A program made the translations under genes and the position numbers. From positions 682,001 through 746,000 of the forward strand of contig NZ_JBHUML010000002.1 in NCBI RefSeq assembly GCF_042684865.1: DNA of 64,000 nucleotides, read 5' to 3'. Each line of letters starts with the position of its first letter. Positions within the stretch are counted from its first letter, which is position 1. Under the pieces are notes generated by a model that saw only the letters and a program-made list of their open reading frames with translations, ran no database searches and was not told where the DNA came from. Below, piece by piece: positions 22,522 through 30,413 of this stretch. The DNA is from Salibacterium lacus (GTDB lineage Bacteria > Bacillota > Bacilli > Bacillales > Marinococcaceae).

Positions 22522-22854
22522 CTAAGATGGCGTAATTTTGCCGGTGTCAGTCGGCGACAGGCTGCGGTCTATGTCGTCGCGTACCGCCTCCATTTTCGCA
22601 ACAACTTCGGCCAGCGACGTCGCGTCCGACTGGCGGACGGACAGGTCGAGAATTTGGCGGGCGGCTTGCGGGATCGTTGCGCAATATTTGACTTCGCGCC
22701 ACCGTTCTTTCGGCGTAGGGTCGGCGCCTTTCGCGGCGCGCTTCGGCCAATCGGGCGCTTTCGTCGGGTCCGCCGTGTATCGTTCGAGGACGATGTAGTT
22801 GTGCGCGTCGGACGTGATGCGGTAATCGTCGGTTACGTGAATATCGATAGACAT
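22522..22854 (-). CDS. Hypothetical phage protein (110 aa)
   Basis: The N-terminal beta strands (YRITSDAHNYIVLERYT) and C-terminal helices (VRQSDATSLAEVVAKMEAVR) resemble small phage proteins of Bacillus. The start context GGAGGCGATACGAAATG is identical to that of the zinc-ribbon gene at 22448. Function unknown. Confidence 0.6.
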   Translation of the reverse strand: MSIDIHVTDDYRITSDAHNYIVLERYTADPTKAPDWPKRAAKGADPTPKERWREVKYCATIPQAARQILDLSVRQSDATSLAEVVAKMEAVRDDIDRSLSPTDTGKITPS

Positions 22855-22875
22855 TTCGTATCGCCTCCGTTTAAT

Positions 22876-23550
22876 TTATTTTATTTCGGACAACTTTCTC
22901 TGCCGCTCATTCTCGAGCCATTCGAAAAGATATTCGATGAATTTTCGTTCATACCCGTGAAGAATAATCGTCGCATACATCGTGTTCACCGCCCGGTTGT
23001 CGTCCTCCGAATACTTAACGATCGTTTTGTTCGGCTTTCTTCGGCCTTCTTTCGCGAAGAATCTCCGGTACTGCGTCGTGTTCGTATACTTTTCTTTCGT
23101 CGTTCCGCTCACGTCGGCCAAGTTCGTTACCAACCGGCTAATAGATTCGTAAAGCGCCGTTCCGTTTCGTGTGAAAGCCGGATGCTTCCCGGTGCTGTTT
23201 TGACGGTAAAGCGAAACGCCGGGCGCTAGGTGCTTCGAGATAGCCCGTTCCATTTCCGTGCGGATAACGTCAAATTCCCGGTTGATTCGGTCGCGCTTCT
23301 CGGTGCTTTCGACGGCTTCCGCGACATTGCCGGGGTTAACCTCTTCGCGGAACGACTGCAATTCCGTCATAAATTCCTCGCGAAGTTCTCGCAATCCTTT
23401 TCTCGTTTCGTGGTTGATGCGGGATTCTTGCGCCTCCATGTGCGACCTAAGTTTTCCGACAGATTCCGTAAGTCCGTCAATCCGCTGCATTACCTCCGCT
23501 TGATTTTCGTTCGTTTCGGCTTCCTTCTCTTTAAATGAAAAGAATGACAT
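22876..23550 (-). CDS. Phage protein with N-terminal coiled coil (224 aa)
   Basis: Residues about 10-100 are a charged coiled coil (QRIDGLTESVGKLRSHMEAQ onward); the C-terminal part is a predicted helical domain (ISRLVTNLADVSG, YATIILHGYERKFIEYLFEW). AGGAGATAAA precedes the ATG. It follows the DUF3102-like gene near the putative repeat cluster, so a replication or segregation accessory role is possible. No family recognised. Confidence 0.55.
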   Translation of the reverse strand: MSFFSFKEKEAETNENQAEVMQRIDGLTESVGKLRSHMEAQESRINHETRKGLRELREEFMTELQSFREEVNPGNVAEAVESTEKRDRINREFDVIRTEMERAISKHLAPGVSLYRQNSTGKHPAFTRNGTALYESISRLVTNLADVSGTTKEKYTNTTQYRRFFAKEGRRKPNKTIVKYSEDDNRAVNTMYATIILHGYERKFIEYLFEWLENERQRKLSEIK

Positions 23551-23571
23551 TTTATCTCCTCCTAATTAGAA

Positions 23572-24426
23572 TTAATTTATTTCGGAAAACTCGCCTTCGA
23601 TAATGTCGCCGCCTCCTGCCGAGCCTGACTCGCGGTACACCCCCTTCGATTCCGTCCGATGGAAGGCGCTCGCTAACTGCCGCCAAAACTCGTCCAGCCG
23701 GTTAAACTCCCGCGCAAAGTCCGGATTGGCTTCGACCAGCATCTGAAATTCCGTCAAGTCCGTAAGCAGCCACGAATATTTCTTCTGCCATTCGGACATT
23801 TCGTCCAGCGCTTCGTAAATTTCCTCCGCTAGTTTCACGCCGTACGGCTGCTCGCCGCCGTTTTGCGCCGTTTCGAGTTGGTCGCGCAAAGAGGCCGCTT
23901 CGCCTTCCGTTTGTTCGGCGCGCTGCCGTGCTTGCTCGGCGGCTTGTTCGGCTTGCTGGCGCTGTTCTTCTGCGCCCTTCGCCCGCTCTTCTTCCGCCTC
24001 CTTTTCGCGGAGCAATTCGATGTATTCCTTGCGCGTCGTGATGTCGCCGTCTAACACCGCTTGCTTGGCGGCCGCCTTTTCCGGCGTGGATTCGGCGGAC
24101 GGACCTGTTACTTCGTATGATAACGATAGAGGTAAGTTTTCTAGCAGTTCTCGTTGATCTCCGTTTTCACAATTTGTTAAAGCGGTGTAACGGCGGATAA
24201 GTCTGTAAGCCTGTTGCGGAGCCATTCCGATGAATTTTATCCATTTAACAAAAACACCGTCATATCTACTTCCGGAAAGATTGTCCTGAGCTTCCTTCAA
24301 CTCCCTCCCAACTTTCGTTTCAGCTTGCCCGACAATCTCGCGCATGTTCGTTTCTTTGGTGCGGAGGAAATCGGCTGTGGTTCGGTCGAGTTCTTCGTAG
24401 GAAAATTCCGTTGATAATTCCGACAA
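23572..24426 (-). CDS. DUF3102-like coiled-coil phage protein
   Basis: The N-terminal region resembles DUF3102 proteins of phages and plasmids: QAETKVGRELKEAQDNLSGS then FVKWIKFIGMAPQQAYRLIR, a short DNA-binding-like motif. A central Glu/Gln/Arg coiled coil (about 150-200) follows, then a C-terminal domain. The upstream ATG at 24453 has a poorly spaced site, whereas AAAAAGGAGG lies 8 bases before TTG at 24426, so I start there. DUF3102 genes often lie near replication or partition functions; here it lies beside iteron-like repeats. Role unknown. Confidence 0.6.
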   Translation of the reverse strand: MSELSTEFSYEELDRTTADFLRTKETNMREIVGQAETKVGRELKEAQDNLSGSRYDGVFVKWIKFIGMAPQQAYRLIRRYTALTNCENGDQRELLENLPLSLSYEVTGPSAESTPEKAAAKQAVLDGDITTRKEYIELLREKEAEEERAKGAEEQRQQAEQAAEQARQRAEQTEGEAASLRDQLETAQNGGEQPYGVKLAEEIYEALDEMSEWQKKYSWLLTDLTEFQMLVEANPDFAREFNRLDEFWRQLASAFHRTESKGVYRESGSAGGGDIIEGEFSEIN

Positions 24427-24513
24427 TGTTTCCGCCTCCTTTTTAAGTTTCATTACCTCGCCTACGCTACCGCTTCGGCTCGGTCGTGTATTACTGCGAT
24501 TACTCTTTAAAGA

Positions 24514-24592
24514 TTGCGCAAAAGGGATTAATGAGTTATAGGCGGCGAGCGAACTTGTTCGCGAAGCTAAGGGAACGAAGTGACCGCCATGA
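24514..24592 (+). ncRNA. Candidate plus-strand RNA with promoter, left of the iterons
   Basis: TTGCGC (24514-24519) and TATAGG (24537-24542), spaced 17 bases, form a plus-strand promoter-like pair. It is followed at once by GGCGG (24541) closing with CCGCC (24585-24589), enclosing a perfect 6-bp hairpin GCGAAC-TT-GTTCGC (24549-24562). This mirrors the layout at 10333 and 11566. It may instead be a replication-origin structure, since direct repeats follow. Confidence 0.35.
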
Positions 24593-24595
24593 ATT

Positions 24596-24699
24596 AGTCT
24601 AGTTCTTTATGAGTCTAGTTACAGTGAGTCTAGTTCGTCTTACTCTCATGCAAGGGTCCCCCCTATCATTTCAGACACCCTCCCCGGTTACTCTCATGC
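24596..24699. repeat. Iteron-like direct repeats
   Basis: Three exact copies of AGTCTAGTT at 24596-24604, 24612-24620 and 24627-24635, spaced 16 and 15 bases, followed by two exact copies of TTACTCTCATGC at 24640-24651 and 24688-24699. The second pair brackets C-rich DNA, and its last copy overlaps the stop of the winged-helix gene. Regularly spaced repeats next to a DNA-binding protein gene resemble a phage or plasmid replication origin or partition site. Confidence 0.5.
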
Positions 24700-25064
24700 T
24701 ACCCTCCCTTAAATCTAGCCGGCGGATCGACAAGAACGTATTTATTGCTCGTTTGCCTTCCGACGTCCGAGTATCTAGTTTCAACGCGGATAAGCTCTAA
24801 CTCTTGAAGCCGTTTTACCGACCGTCTCACCGTGTGCTCGGAGCAGCACGCCCTCTTTGCGATTGTTTTGACGGAAGGGAAAGCGTCCTTACTCTCGTTA
24901 TCCGCGAAGGAACAAATGACCGTGTATACGAGCTTGTCCGACCCTCGTTTGATGAACGTTTCGTCGTCGATAACGCATTTCGTAACCATTGCGAAGGGAT
25001 TCGTTCTTACGTCTCTAACCCCGTCGATATTCAACCGCCTCCTTTTCGTCCTCTTATCAGACAT
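24699..25064 (-). CDS. Winged-helix DNA-binding protein, replication-initiator-like
   Basis: Residues about 40-110 form a winged helix: KLVYTVICSFADNESKDAFP, then SVKTIAKRACCSEHTVRRSV and KRLQELELIRVETRYSD, as in HTH_36/replication-initiator-type proteins. The ATG at 25064 has no ribosome site; AAGGAGG lies 9 bases before an in-frame ATC at 25028, so the true N-terminus may be there. It is the gene closest to the attachment site, next to iteron-like repeats and downstream of a 21-bp dyad shared with the sigma-like gene. Regulator or origin-binding protein; not resolved. Confidence 0.7.
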   Translation of the reverse strand: MSDKRTKRRRLNIDGVRDVRTNPFAMVTKCVIDDETFIKRGSDKLVYTVICSFADNESKDAFPSVKTIAKRACCSEHTVRRSVKRLQELELIRVETRYSDVGRQTSNKYVLVDPPARFKGG

Positions 25065-25211
25065 ATTAGAGTGAAATTCCGGATTTGGGACAAAATTTCC
25101 GAAATAATTTTCGGTGTTACTGTATTATGCGTATGAACTTAGCGGTTTCGCACATTCATATCGAAATTTCTTTTATGTTACCGCGAAAATTTTTCCGCCT
25201 ACTTCTCTATG

Positions 25212-25232
25212 CCAATCGATTGTTCCAATTGG
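25212..25232. promoter_or_regulatory. Operator-like 21-bp dyad, copy 2
   Basis: CCAATCG-N7-CAATTGG, one mismatch from the perfect dyad at 12335-12355, with the same flanks (CTATG before, GGGGAATA after). It lies about 150 bases upstream of the winged-helix gene on its template side. Two copies in front of two regulatory genes argue for a shared phage regulator. Confidence 0.6.
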
Positions 25233-25246
25233 GGAATATTTTCTCG

Positions 25247-25281
25247 AAAAAAAATAACGCCCTCCTTTTGCGGAAGGCGTT
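25247..25281 (-). terminator. Rho-independent terminator near the prophage end
   Basis: Read on the minus strand, AACGCC/GGCGTT (25276-25281 with 25256-25261) extended by GGA/TCC forms a hairpin followed by eight U residues (A-run at 25247-25254). It would stop leftward transcription entering from the chromosome (yueI side) before the winged-helix gene. Confidence 0.75.
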
Positions 25282-25381
25282 CGGGTGTGCTACGATATAT
25301 AACGGAAGGTAATCGTCCTATGCGGGGCGTCGGTAGACTTACGGGGACTTTTTCGCGGGTCCTTCGGGTGGCGTTGATTTG

Positions 25382-25405
25382 CCGGTAGATTGACCGGTCA
25401 GATTG
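25382..25405. repeat. Direct repeats beside the att core
   Basis: CCGGTAGATTG (25382-25392) and CCGGTCAGATTG (25394-25405) are near-identical adjacent repeats, and TGACCGGTCA (25391-25400) is a perfect palindrome. They lie 25-45 bases from the att core, where tyrosine integrases and excisionases have arm-type sites. Confidence 0.35.
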
Positions 25406-25426
25406 GACGGAAAAATTGTCGAGCGA

Positions 25427-25490
25427 ACTTCAAAACTTCCGGGAGGCGCGTGCCGTCTCCGCTGGGTTCGATTCCCAGACGGTCCCGCCA
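25427..25490 (+). tRNA. selC: 3' half of tRNA-Sec gene (selC): prophage attR
   Basis: Read on the plus strand: anticodon loop CTTCAAA with UCA, the 3' anticodon-stem strand ACTTCC, a long variable arm, T-arm CTGGG-TTCGATT-CCCAG, an 8-base acceptor strand ACGGTCCC, discriminator G and CCA ending at 25490. UCA, an 8-base acceptor strand, long variable arm and G73 together are specific to bacterial tRNA-Sec. The expected 5' partners (GGGACCGT; GGAAGT before the loop) are absent: the preceding bases are phage. So this is the duplicated 3' half left when a phage integrated in the anticodon loop. It abuts the yueI stop codon. Confidence 0.82.
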
Positions 25491-25494
25491 TTTC

Positions 25495-25929
25495 CTATCC
25501 CAAACCAAGCAATTTCTTCCACCATGGTTTTTGCTCTTCTGCGGGTTTATTCTCTATTTTGGTTTCCTCTACAAATATTTCTTCTTTGTGAACCGCTTCC
25601 CCTTTGGCAAGCACAAGCCCTATATCACTTTGTTTATCAAGAGACGTTATACGCTGCGATTCCACACCGTAGGAGGAGGCCAGCTTCGTGTAGGCGGAGA
25701 CCGCTTTATACCCAAGCTTTCCATTCACAACCATCACCGCATCCGGATGGTCATGAAGCATCTGTTCCACTTCCGGAAACGTTCCTTTTTTCATTACCTG
25801 TTTTTTCGTCAACGCAAGCAGCACCCTTTCCCTGAACGTTCCAAGAAACCTGCGTTTTTCATCCGGTTTTAACTCCTTCGGACCATACATACCTTCTTCC
25901 AGATAGTCGTTTACATTTTTTTCAGCCAT
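25495..25929 (-). CDS. yueI: YueI family protein (DUF1694)
   Basis: A 144-residue protein of the YueI family (NVNDYLEEGMYGPKELKPDE; TFRERVLLALTKKQVMKKGT), found across Bacillales with unknown function; the fold resembles ribosomal L7Ae-like proteins. The ATG at 25929 follows AAAGGAGA and removes 21 non-conserved residues of the longest frame. It is the first intact chromosomal gene beside the prophage; its stop lies 5 bases from the selC CCA end, so the integration left it undamaged. Confidence 0.85.
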   Translation of the reverse strand: MAEKNVNDYLEEGMYGPKELKPDEKRRFLGTFRERVLLALTKKQVMKKGTFPEVEQMLHDHPDAVMVVNGKLGYKAVSAYTKLASSYGVESQRITSLDKQSDIGLVLAKGEAVHKEEIFVEETKIENKPAEEQKPWWKKLLGLG

Positions 25930-26065
25930 CGTTCTCTCCTTTCTGCCGTTTTCAGTGTACCAGATACAGCGGCACGTATAATATGAAAACAAAAGCCCGG
26001 TCTATGTTTTTTTCACCCGTTTATGATAAAATATCGTTAAGATAAACGAAGATGAGGTGAAACAG

Positions 26066-26494
26066 ATGCCTTCTGATATGTTTATGTGGTTTATTGTGGC
26101 TTGGTCGGTATTTTTAACGGTCATGATGTTTATCGGCGGGTATTTCATGTTTCGCAAATTTCTGCAAAGGCTCCCCAAAGAAGACGGCCGTTCCATCCTC
26201 GACTGGCAGGATCATTACCTCGAAAAAACCATTCATTTGTGGCCGCAGGATAAAAAAGATCTTCTGGAGGAATTGGTGGAACCGGTACCGGAACTTTTCC
26301 GCGACACCGCCCGGGAGAAAATTGCCGGTAAGGTCGGGGAAATAGCGCTTGAAGAGCGCGCGCGCCGGATTGATGAGGACCTTTTAATCCGGGGATATAT
26401 TACAGCCACGCCAAAGCGTGACCATAAATTCCTGCGAAAAAAGCTGGATGAAAAACAAATCGATGTATCCCCCTATGAACATTTATTTCTATAA
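26066..26494 (+). CDS. yneK: YneK family protein (DUF2621)
   Basis: A 142-residue protein with one N-terminal membrane helix (MFMWFIVAWSVFLTVMMFIG), then a cytoplasmic domain with KEDGRSILDWQDHYLEKTIH typical of YneK/DUF2621. Function unknown; conserved in spore-forming Bacillaceae near tkt and sirA, as here. ATG at 26066, 6 bases after GAGGTG; the GTG at 26057 belongs to the ribosome site. Divergent from yueI. Confidence 0.8.
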   Translation: MPSDMFMWFIVAWSVFLTVMMFIGGYFMFRKFLQRLPKEDGRSILDWQDHYLEKTIHLWPQDKKDLLEELVEPVPELFRDTAREKIAGKVGEIALEERARRIDEDLLIRGYITATPKRDHKFLRKKLDEKQIDVSPYEHLFL

Positions 26495-26501
26495 CCGTGC
26501 G

Positions 26502-26535
26502 AAAGACCGCTCCCATCAAACGGAACGGTCTTTTT
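26502..26535 (+). terminator. Terminator after yneK
   Basis: Hairpin AAAGACCG...CGGTCTTT (26502-26509 with 26526-26533) followed by a T-run. It lies between the convergent yneK and CcdC-like genes. Confidence 0.85.
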
Positions 26536-27037
26536 AATGCGAATGAGCCGGGGCTTGTCCCCTGCTCTGCAGTCTTTTTTTCTTTTCCACCTTTTTAAAT
26601 TGAACGAGCATGAAAATACGCCACGGAATAATCATGCCGTAGGCAAGAATAAAGAACATTCCCGCCAGCTCCTCTACGTTAATAGCATCTCCTATCAGCA
26701 GCTTGAACACGATTCTTGCGGCGAGCAGCGTGAAAAGAAGAAACACAAACGCTTTGGAACGGACCATGTAAATGTCACTGTCCCTTATTTCAAAACGGGA
26801 GGTTTTCATGAGAAGCAGGGAGAAGACGAGCCCGACGGTGAATGCTTCAAGAATCTGGGAAGGTTCAAGCCGGGTCGGTTCGTATACAAACATGAGAAAA
26901 CCAGTGGACATAAAAAATGGCGGCAGAATGATTTTTTTTACCGTTGCCGGTCTCTTGATGGCTTTCATCCGGATAAAAATGGCGGCCAGTGCCACCATCG
27001 CTGCTCCGGCAGTGGATAACAGCAGCATGGCATTCAT
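26534..27037 (-). CDS. CcdC-like membrane protein
   Basis: About 167 residues with four to five membrane helices: near residues 5-22, 38-56, 68-82, 102-118 and 128-150, ending in a basic tail. It matches the CcdC family, whose gene is near ccdA (cytochrome c maturation) in Bacillus. ccdC is dispensable for cytochrome c synthesis in B. subtilis, so the role is unclear. The start among three candidates (TTG, ATG, ATG) is uncertain; I take the ATG at 27037. Confidence 0.7.
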   Translation of the reverse strand: MNAMLLLSTAGAAMVALAAIFIRMKAIKRPATVKKIILPPFFMSTGFLMFVYEPTRLEPSQILEAFTVGLVFSLLLMKTSRFEIRDSDIYMVRSKAFVFLLFTLLAARIVFKLLIGDAINVEELAGMFFILAYGMIIPWRIFMLVQFKKVEKKKRLQSRGQAPAHSH

Positions 27038-27221
27038 AATTAAGGCCAACTCCCATTCCCTGACTGCCGAAGCAGCAGGGTTATCTACTTCTTATCATTA
27101 TTTCCATGATACAACGAAAAAAAGCCGGGATGCAATCTCATCCCGGAAAACATCAAGCAGAGGCTGCTTTCCCGGCAGCCGTTTCATACCATCTGCGTCC
27201 AGAAAAGCAGCCTCATTTAAG

Positions 27222-27455
27222 CTATTTTTTATCCTGTTGTTTCTGCATAGCTTTCATCATTTGATTTATCTTCTTCTGTGATGGGTTTTGTCCCATCTGC
27301 GTCATCATGACCCGGAGCATCTGCTCATCAATGGGTGGATTTTTCTTTAAGTAATTCATCATCGTTTTGCGGGCAATAAAAAACCCTAATGCAGCACCCG
27401 CCAATAGACAAACAACACCGACGAGTACAAACCAAAGCCAGTCCATCCCGTTCAT
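27222..27455 (-). CDS. yneF: YneF family membrane protein (UPF0154)
   Basis: A 77-residue protein with one N-terminal membrane helix (LWFVLVGVVCLLAGAALGFF) and the conserved cytoplasmic tail KNPPIDEQMLRVMMTQMGQN of the YneF family. Function unknown, though depletion phenotypes suggest a link to cell envelope or division. Its place between tkt/sirA and ccd genes matches B. subtilis. Confidence 0.9.
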   Translation of the reverse strand: MNGMDWLWFVLVGVVCLLAGAALGFFIARKTMMNYLKKNPPIDEQMLRVMMTQMGQNPSQKKINQMMKAMQKQQDKK

Positions 27456-27563
27456 TTCCTCCTTCTGCTACGTTACAGCGATACGTATATCATCATTACA
27501 ATAATTGACCTCTATCATTATAACGTATCCCCGGGCTGTTGGAAAGAGGAACTCCTTTTTTGC

Positions 27564-27992
27564 TCATAAAACGGAATAGACCTTAAGTGGTTTCAGCCAA
27601 CCATACGTTTCTTTTTTCATATTGACCGCAAAGAAGTATGGAGAAATTTTCTTGAAGCAGTCAAACACCTGCCACTCTTCTCTGGCGTCTCCGGCATGAT
27701 TAAAAATAATCTGCCGGTCGTCCAGAAAAACCGTGCTGCCGGATCGTGCCCGCGTGTAAATGTCACGACTTTTTTTCTGAAATCCTGCTTTTTGTAAATC
27801 TTCATCGAGTGAATGGATGAAGTATGGATACAACAGAGGCTCGGTAATATAGTAAATCTGTTTTTCCAGAAGCGGACGTGCCCATTCATAAGCCTGATCG
27901 TAATCAAGAAATAAACGGTAGAGCTTGTCCTCGCCCTGGTAATATTGAAGCGCCACTTCTTTTGTAATGATAATCAGTTGATATCTTGTCAT
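27564..27992 (-). CDS. sirA: SirA, sporulation inhibitor of replication
   Basis: A 142-residue protein matching YneE/SirA: IITKEVALQYYQGEDKLYRL, EKQIYYITEPLL, and the C-terminal KKISPYFFAV plus YGWLKPLKVYSV. SirA binds domain I of DnaA during early sporulation and stops new replication rounds. ATG preceded by AAAGGAG. Located between yneF and tkt as in B. subtilis. Confidence 0.85.
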   Translation of the reverse strand: MTRYQLIIITKEVALQYYQGEDKLYRLFLDYDQAYEWARPLLEKQIYYITEPLLYPYFIHSLDEDLQKAGFQKKSRDIYTRARSGSTVFLDDRQIIFNHAGDAREEWQVFDCFKKISPYFFAVNMKKETYGWLKPLKVYSVL

Positions 27993-28162
27993 GGATATGC
28001 ACTCCTTTCACCTCTTATCGGGAGCAGCTGCTGGTGTGATGTACAAGACCAGCATAACCAATAAAGTGTGAAAGACCTGTCATTTTCTGAATATAAAAAC
28101 AACTTTTTTTGTCGAACAGCCCTTTTTTCTCGACGTATCAAAACAACCTGTTGTCAAAATAG

Positions 28163-28211
28163 AAAAAAGACTGCCCTTCCCCGGAATGTCAGTCCAGGAA
28201 AAGACAGTCTC
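28163..28211 (-). terminator. Terminator after tkt
   Basis: On the minus strand AGACTG...CAGTCT closes a stem-loop ending in TTTTTT (plus-strand A-run 28163-28168), just past the tkt stop. Confidence 0.8.
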
Positions 28212-28218
28212 TTTGTTA

Positions 28219-30216
28219 TCACTTGGAGTCAAGAAGGGTTTTCACCCGGGCCGTGACGTTTTCAACCGTGAATCCAAACTTCTCGATGTTCACATCACCT
28301 GGTGCCGATGCACCGAAACGGTCAATGCCGAGCACACCTCCATAAGCTCCTGTGTATTTATACCAGCCGTGGGAAGCACCCATTTCAACAGCCAGCGCCG
28401 GCACACCTTCGGGAAGCACCTTGCGTTGATAGGAGACCGGCTGCTGATCAAAGGAATGCCAGCTCGGCATGCTGATCACATTCGCCTGAACACCCTCTTT
28501 CTCCAGAGCCTGGGCCGCCTTCAGTACAAGGGAAACTTCCGATCCGGAAGCAAGAAGCAGTACATCGGGGGCGGGGCTGGTTTCTGCAAGAATATAAGCC
28601 CCTTTTCTGACACCTTCTTCCGCATTTTCAGCCGTGCCGGGCAGTGTAGGCACACCCTGTCTTGTCAGCACAAGCGCTGTCGGAGTATGGGTGCTCTGCA
28701 GGGCCGTCTTCCATGCAGCCACCGTTTCATTTCCGTCAGCCGGACGAATCACGTTCATATTAGGAATGGCACGAAGGGAAGATGTCTGCTCAATCGGTTC
28801 ATGGGTCGGACCATCTTCGCCGACGGCAATACTGTCATGGGTGAATACGTACGTGACCGGCAGTTCCATTAAGGCGCTGAGACGCAGAGCGGGCCGCAGG
28901 TAATCCGAGAACACCAGAAACGTGGAAACGTAGGGATGAACACCGCCGTGGAGCTTCAGCCCATTTCCTGCTGCTGCCATAGCGAACTCACGCACACCAA
29001 ACCAGATATTACGTCCTGCGTAATCATCTCTGCTGAAATCCGTTTCTTCCTTAATCAGCGTTTTATTGGAGCCGGAAAGGTCAGCCGAACCTCCGAATAA
29101 CGAAGGCACCGATTTTGACAATGCCTGGAGCGCCTCGCCGGATACTGCACGTGTTGCCGCCTTTTCATCCGTGTAGACAGGAAGATGCTGTGCCCAATCG
29201 TCAGGCAGGTCTCCCTGAACGGCAAGCCGGAACTGTTCTGCAAGCTCAGGGTACTTTTCTTTATACGTATCAAACAGCTTGTTCCATTCTTTCTCTTTTT
29301 CGGCCCCTTTTGCTTTCAGACCGGCAAAGTGTTCTGTCACTTCCGGAGGAATATAAAAGGAATCCTCATAGGACCATTTGTAGGAATCCTTTGCAAGTTT
29401 TACTTCGTCTTCACCAAGCGGAGCTCCGTGAGCCGCACTTGAACCACCTTTATTGGGAGCACCGTAACCAATTTCGGTTTTCACCTCAATAAGGGAAGGG
29501 CGGTCACTGTCTTTTGCTTCCTGCAGTGCTTTTTCTATACCTGCCAGATCCGTACCGTCTTCAACGAAAACGGTGTGCCAGCCGTAAGCTTCATAGCGTT
29601 TCAGAACATCTTCGGAGAAGGCCTGATGAAGATCCCCATCCAGGGATACATCGTTGGAGTCATACATGAGAATAAGACGGCTTAACTGCAGATGCCCTGC
29701 AAGCGAAGCCGATTCTGCAGATATTCCTTCCATCAGGTCCCCGTCTCCGCATAATACATACGTGTAGTGATCAACAAGGGAGATATCTTCCGTATTATAG
29801 GCTGCCGCAAGATGCCTTTCCGCCATGGCCATTCCGACACCCATGCCGATTCCCTGTCCGAGCGGGCCGGTGGTCGCTTCCACTCCCGGTGTATCGCCAA
29901 ACTCCGGATGACCCGGTGTTTTACTACCCCACTGCCGGAAGTTTTTGAGTTCATCCAGCGAAAGATCATAGCCGGAGAGATGAAGAAGGCTGTACAAAAG
30001 CATGGAGCCGTGACCTGCCGACAGAACGAACCGGTCTCTGTTAAACCAGTCCGGGTTGTCCGGATTATGGTTCATAAAGGTTGACCATAGTTTATACGCC
30101 ATCGGTGCCGCCCCCATCGGGAGACCGGGATGGCCTGAGTTTGCTTTTTCCACGCTGTCAATCGATAGGGTTCGTATCGTATTGACGGCTAGTTCTTCTA
30201 CATTACCTGTTGTCAT
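28219..30216 (-). CDS. tkt: Transketolase
   Basis: A full-length 665-residue transketolase, transferring two-carbon ketol units in the non-oxidative pentose phosphate pathway using thiamine diphosphate. SGHPGLPMGAAPMAY at 27-41, the ThDP motif GDGDLMEG at 157-164, and DSIAVGEDGPTHEPIEQ in the pyrimidine domain are intact. ATG at 30216. Cytosolic, housekeeping. Its position between sirA and ynzC/yneB is as in B. subtilis. Confidence 0.97.
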   Translation of the reverse strand: MTTGNVEELAVNTIRTLSIDSVEKANSGHPGLPMGAAPMAYKLWSTFMNHNPDNPDWFNRDRFVLSAGHGSMLLYSLLHLSGYDLSLDELKNFRQWGSKTPGHPEFGDTPGVEATTGPLGQGIGMGVGMAMAERHLAAAYNTEDISLVDHYTYVLCGDGDLMEGISAESASLAGHLQLSRLILMYDSNDVSLDGDLHQAFSEDVLKRYEAYGWHTVFVEDGTDLAGIEKALQEAKDSDRPSLIEVKTEIGYGAPNKGGSSAAHGAPLGEDEVKLAKDSYKWSYEDSFYIPPEVTEHFAGLKAKGAEKEKEWNKLFDTYKEKYPELAEQFRLAVQGDLPDDWAQHLPVYTDEKAATRAVSGEALQALSKSVPSLFGGSADLSGSNKTLIKEETDFSRDDYAGRNIWFGVREFAMAAAGNGLKLHGGVHPYVSTFLVFSDYLRPALRLSALMELPVTYVFTHDSIAVGEDGPTHEPIEQTSSLRAIPNMNVIRPADGNETVAAWKTALQSTHTPTALVLTRQGVPTLPGTAENAEEGVRKGAYILAETSPAPDVLLLASGSEVSLVLKAAQALEKEGVQANVISMPSWHSFDQQPVSYQRKVLPEGVPALAVEMGASHGWYKYTGAYGGVLGIDRFGASAPGDVNIEKFGFTVENVTARVKTLLDSK

Positions 30217-30335
30217 TATGTTCCCTGCCTTTCTTTTCGGAAAGCTTCATATGTATATTGTATCTCTTATCTTATCATAAATGTAAATGTCCCAATGCAC
30301 AAGCCTCGACAGAACACCAAAATAGAAGTAACCTT

Positions 30336-30373
30336 AAAAAACCCTGATGAACCAAGCAGCTCATCAGGGTTTT
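30336..30373. terminator. Bidirectional terminator between ynzC and tkt
   Basis: Perfect 10-bp stem ACCCTGATGA/TCATCAGGGT with a 10-base loop, flanked by A5 on the left and T4 on the right. Mainly ends the SOS operon yneA-yneB-ynzC (minus). Confidence 0.85.
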
Positions 30374-30413
30374 ACCGTTTTATTAATCTATAGGCAGTTG
30401 GAAGACTTTGCTG

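Larger units (their letters stand above)
1..25490. mobile_element. Prophage early/replication region, right end at selC attR
   Basis: Dense array of small minus-strand genes with a phage replication module (family A polymerase, clamp, primase, DnaB-type helicase, helicase loader, RuvC-like resolvase) and phage accessory proteins. It ends sharply at the 3' half of a tRNA-Sec gene, after which conserved Bacillus chromosomal genes begin. No integrase, terminase, capsid or lysis gene is visible, so the element continues left of the window. The right boundary is well supported; the type and viability of the phage are not shown. Confidence 0.85.

Noticed and set aside
25382..25490. A complete functional tRNA-Sec here
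   Set aside because: No GGGACCGT-like 5' acceptor strand or matching anticodon 5' strand exists in the preceding phage sequence; only GACCG (25392-25396) is partly complementary by chance.
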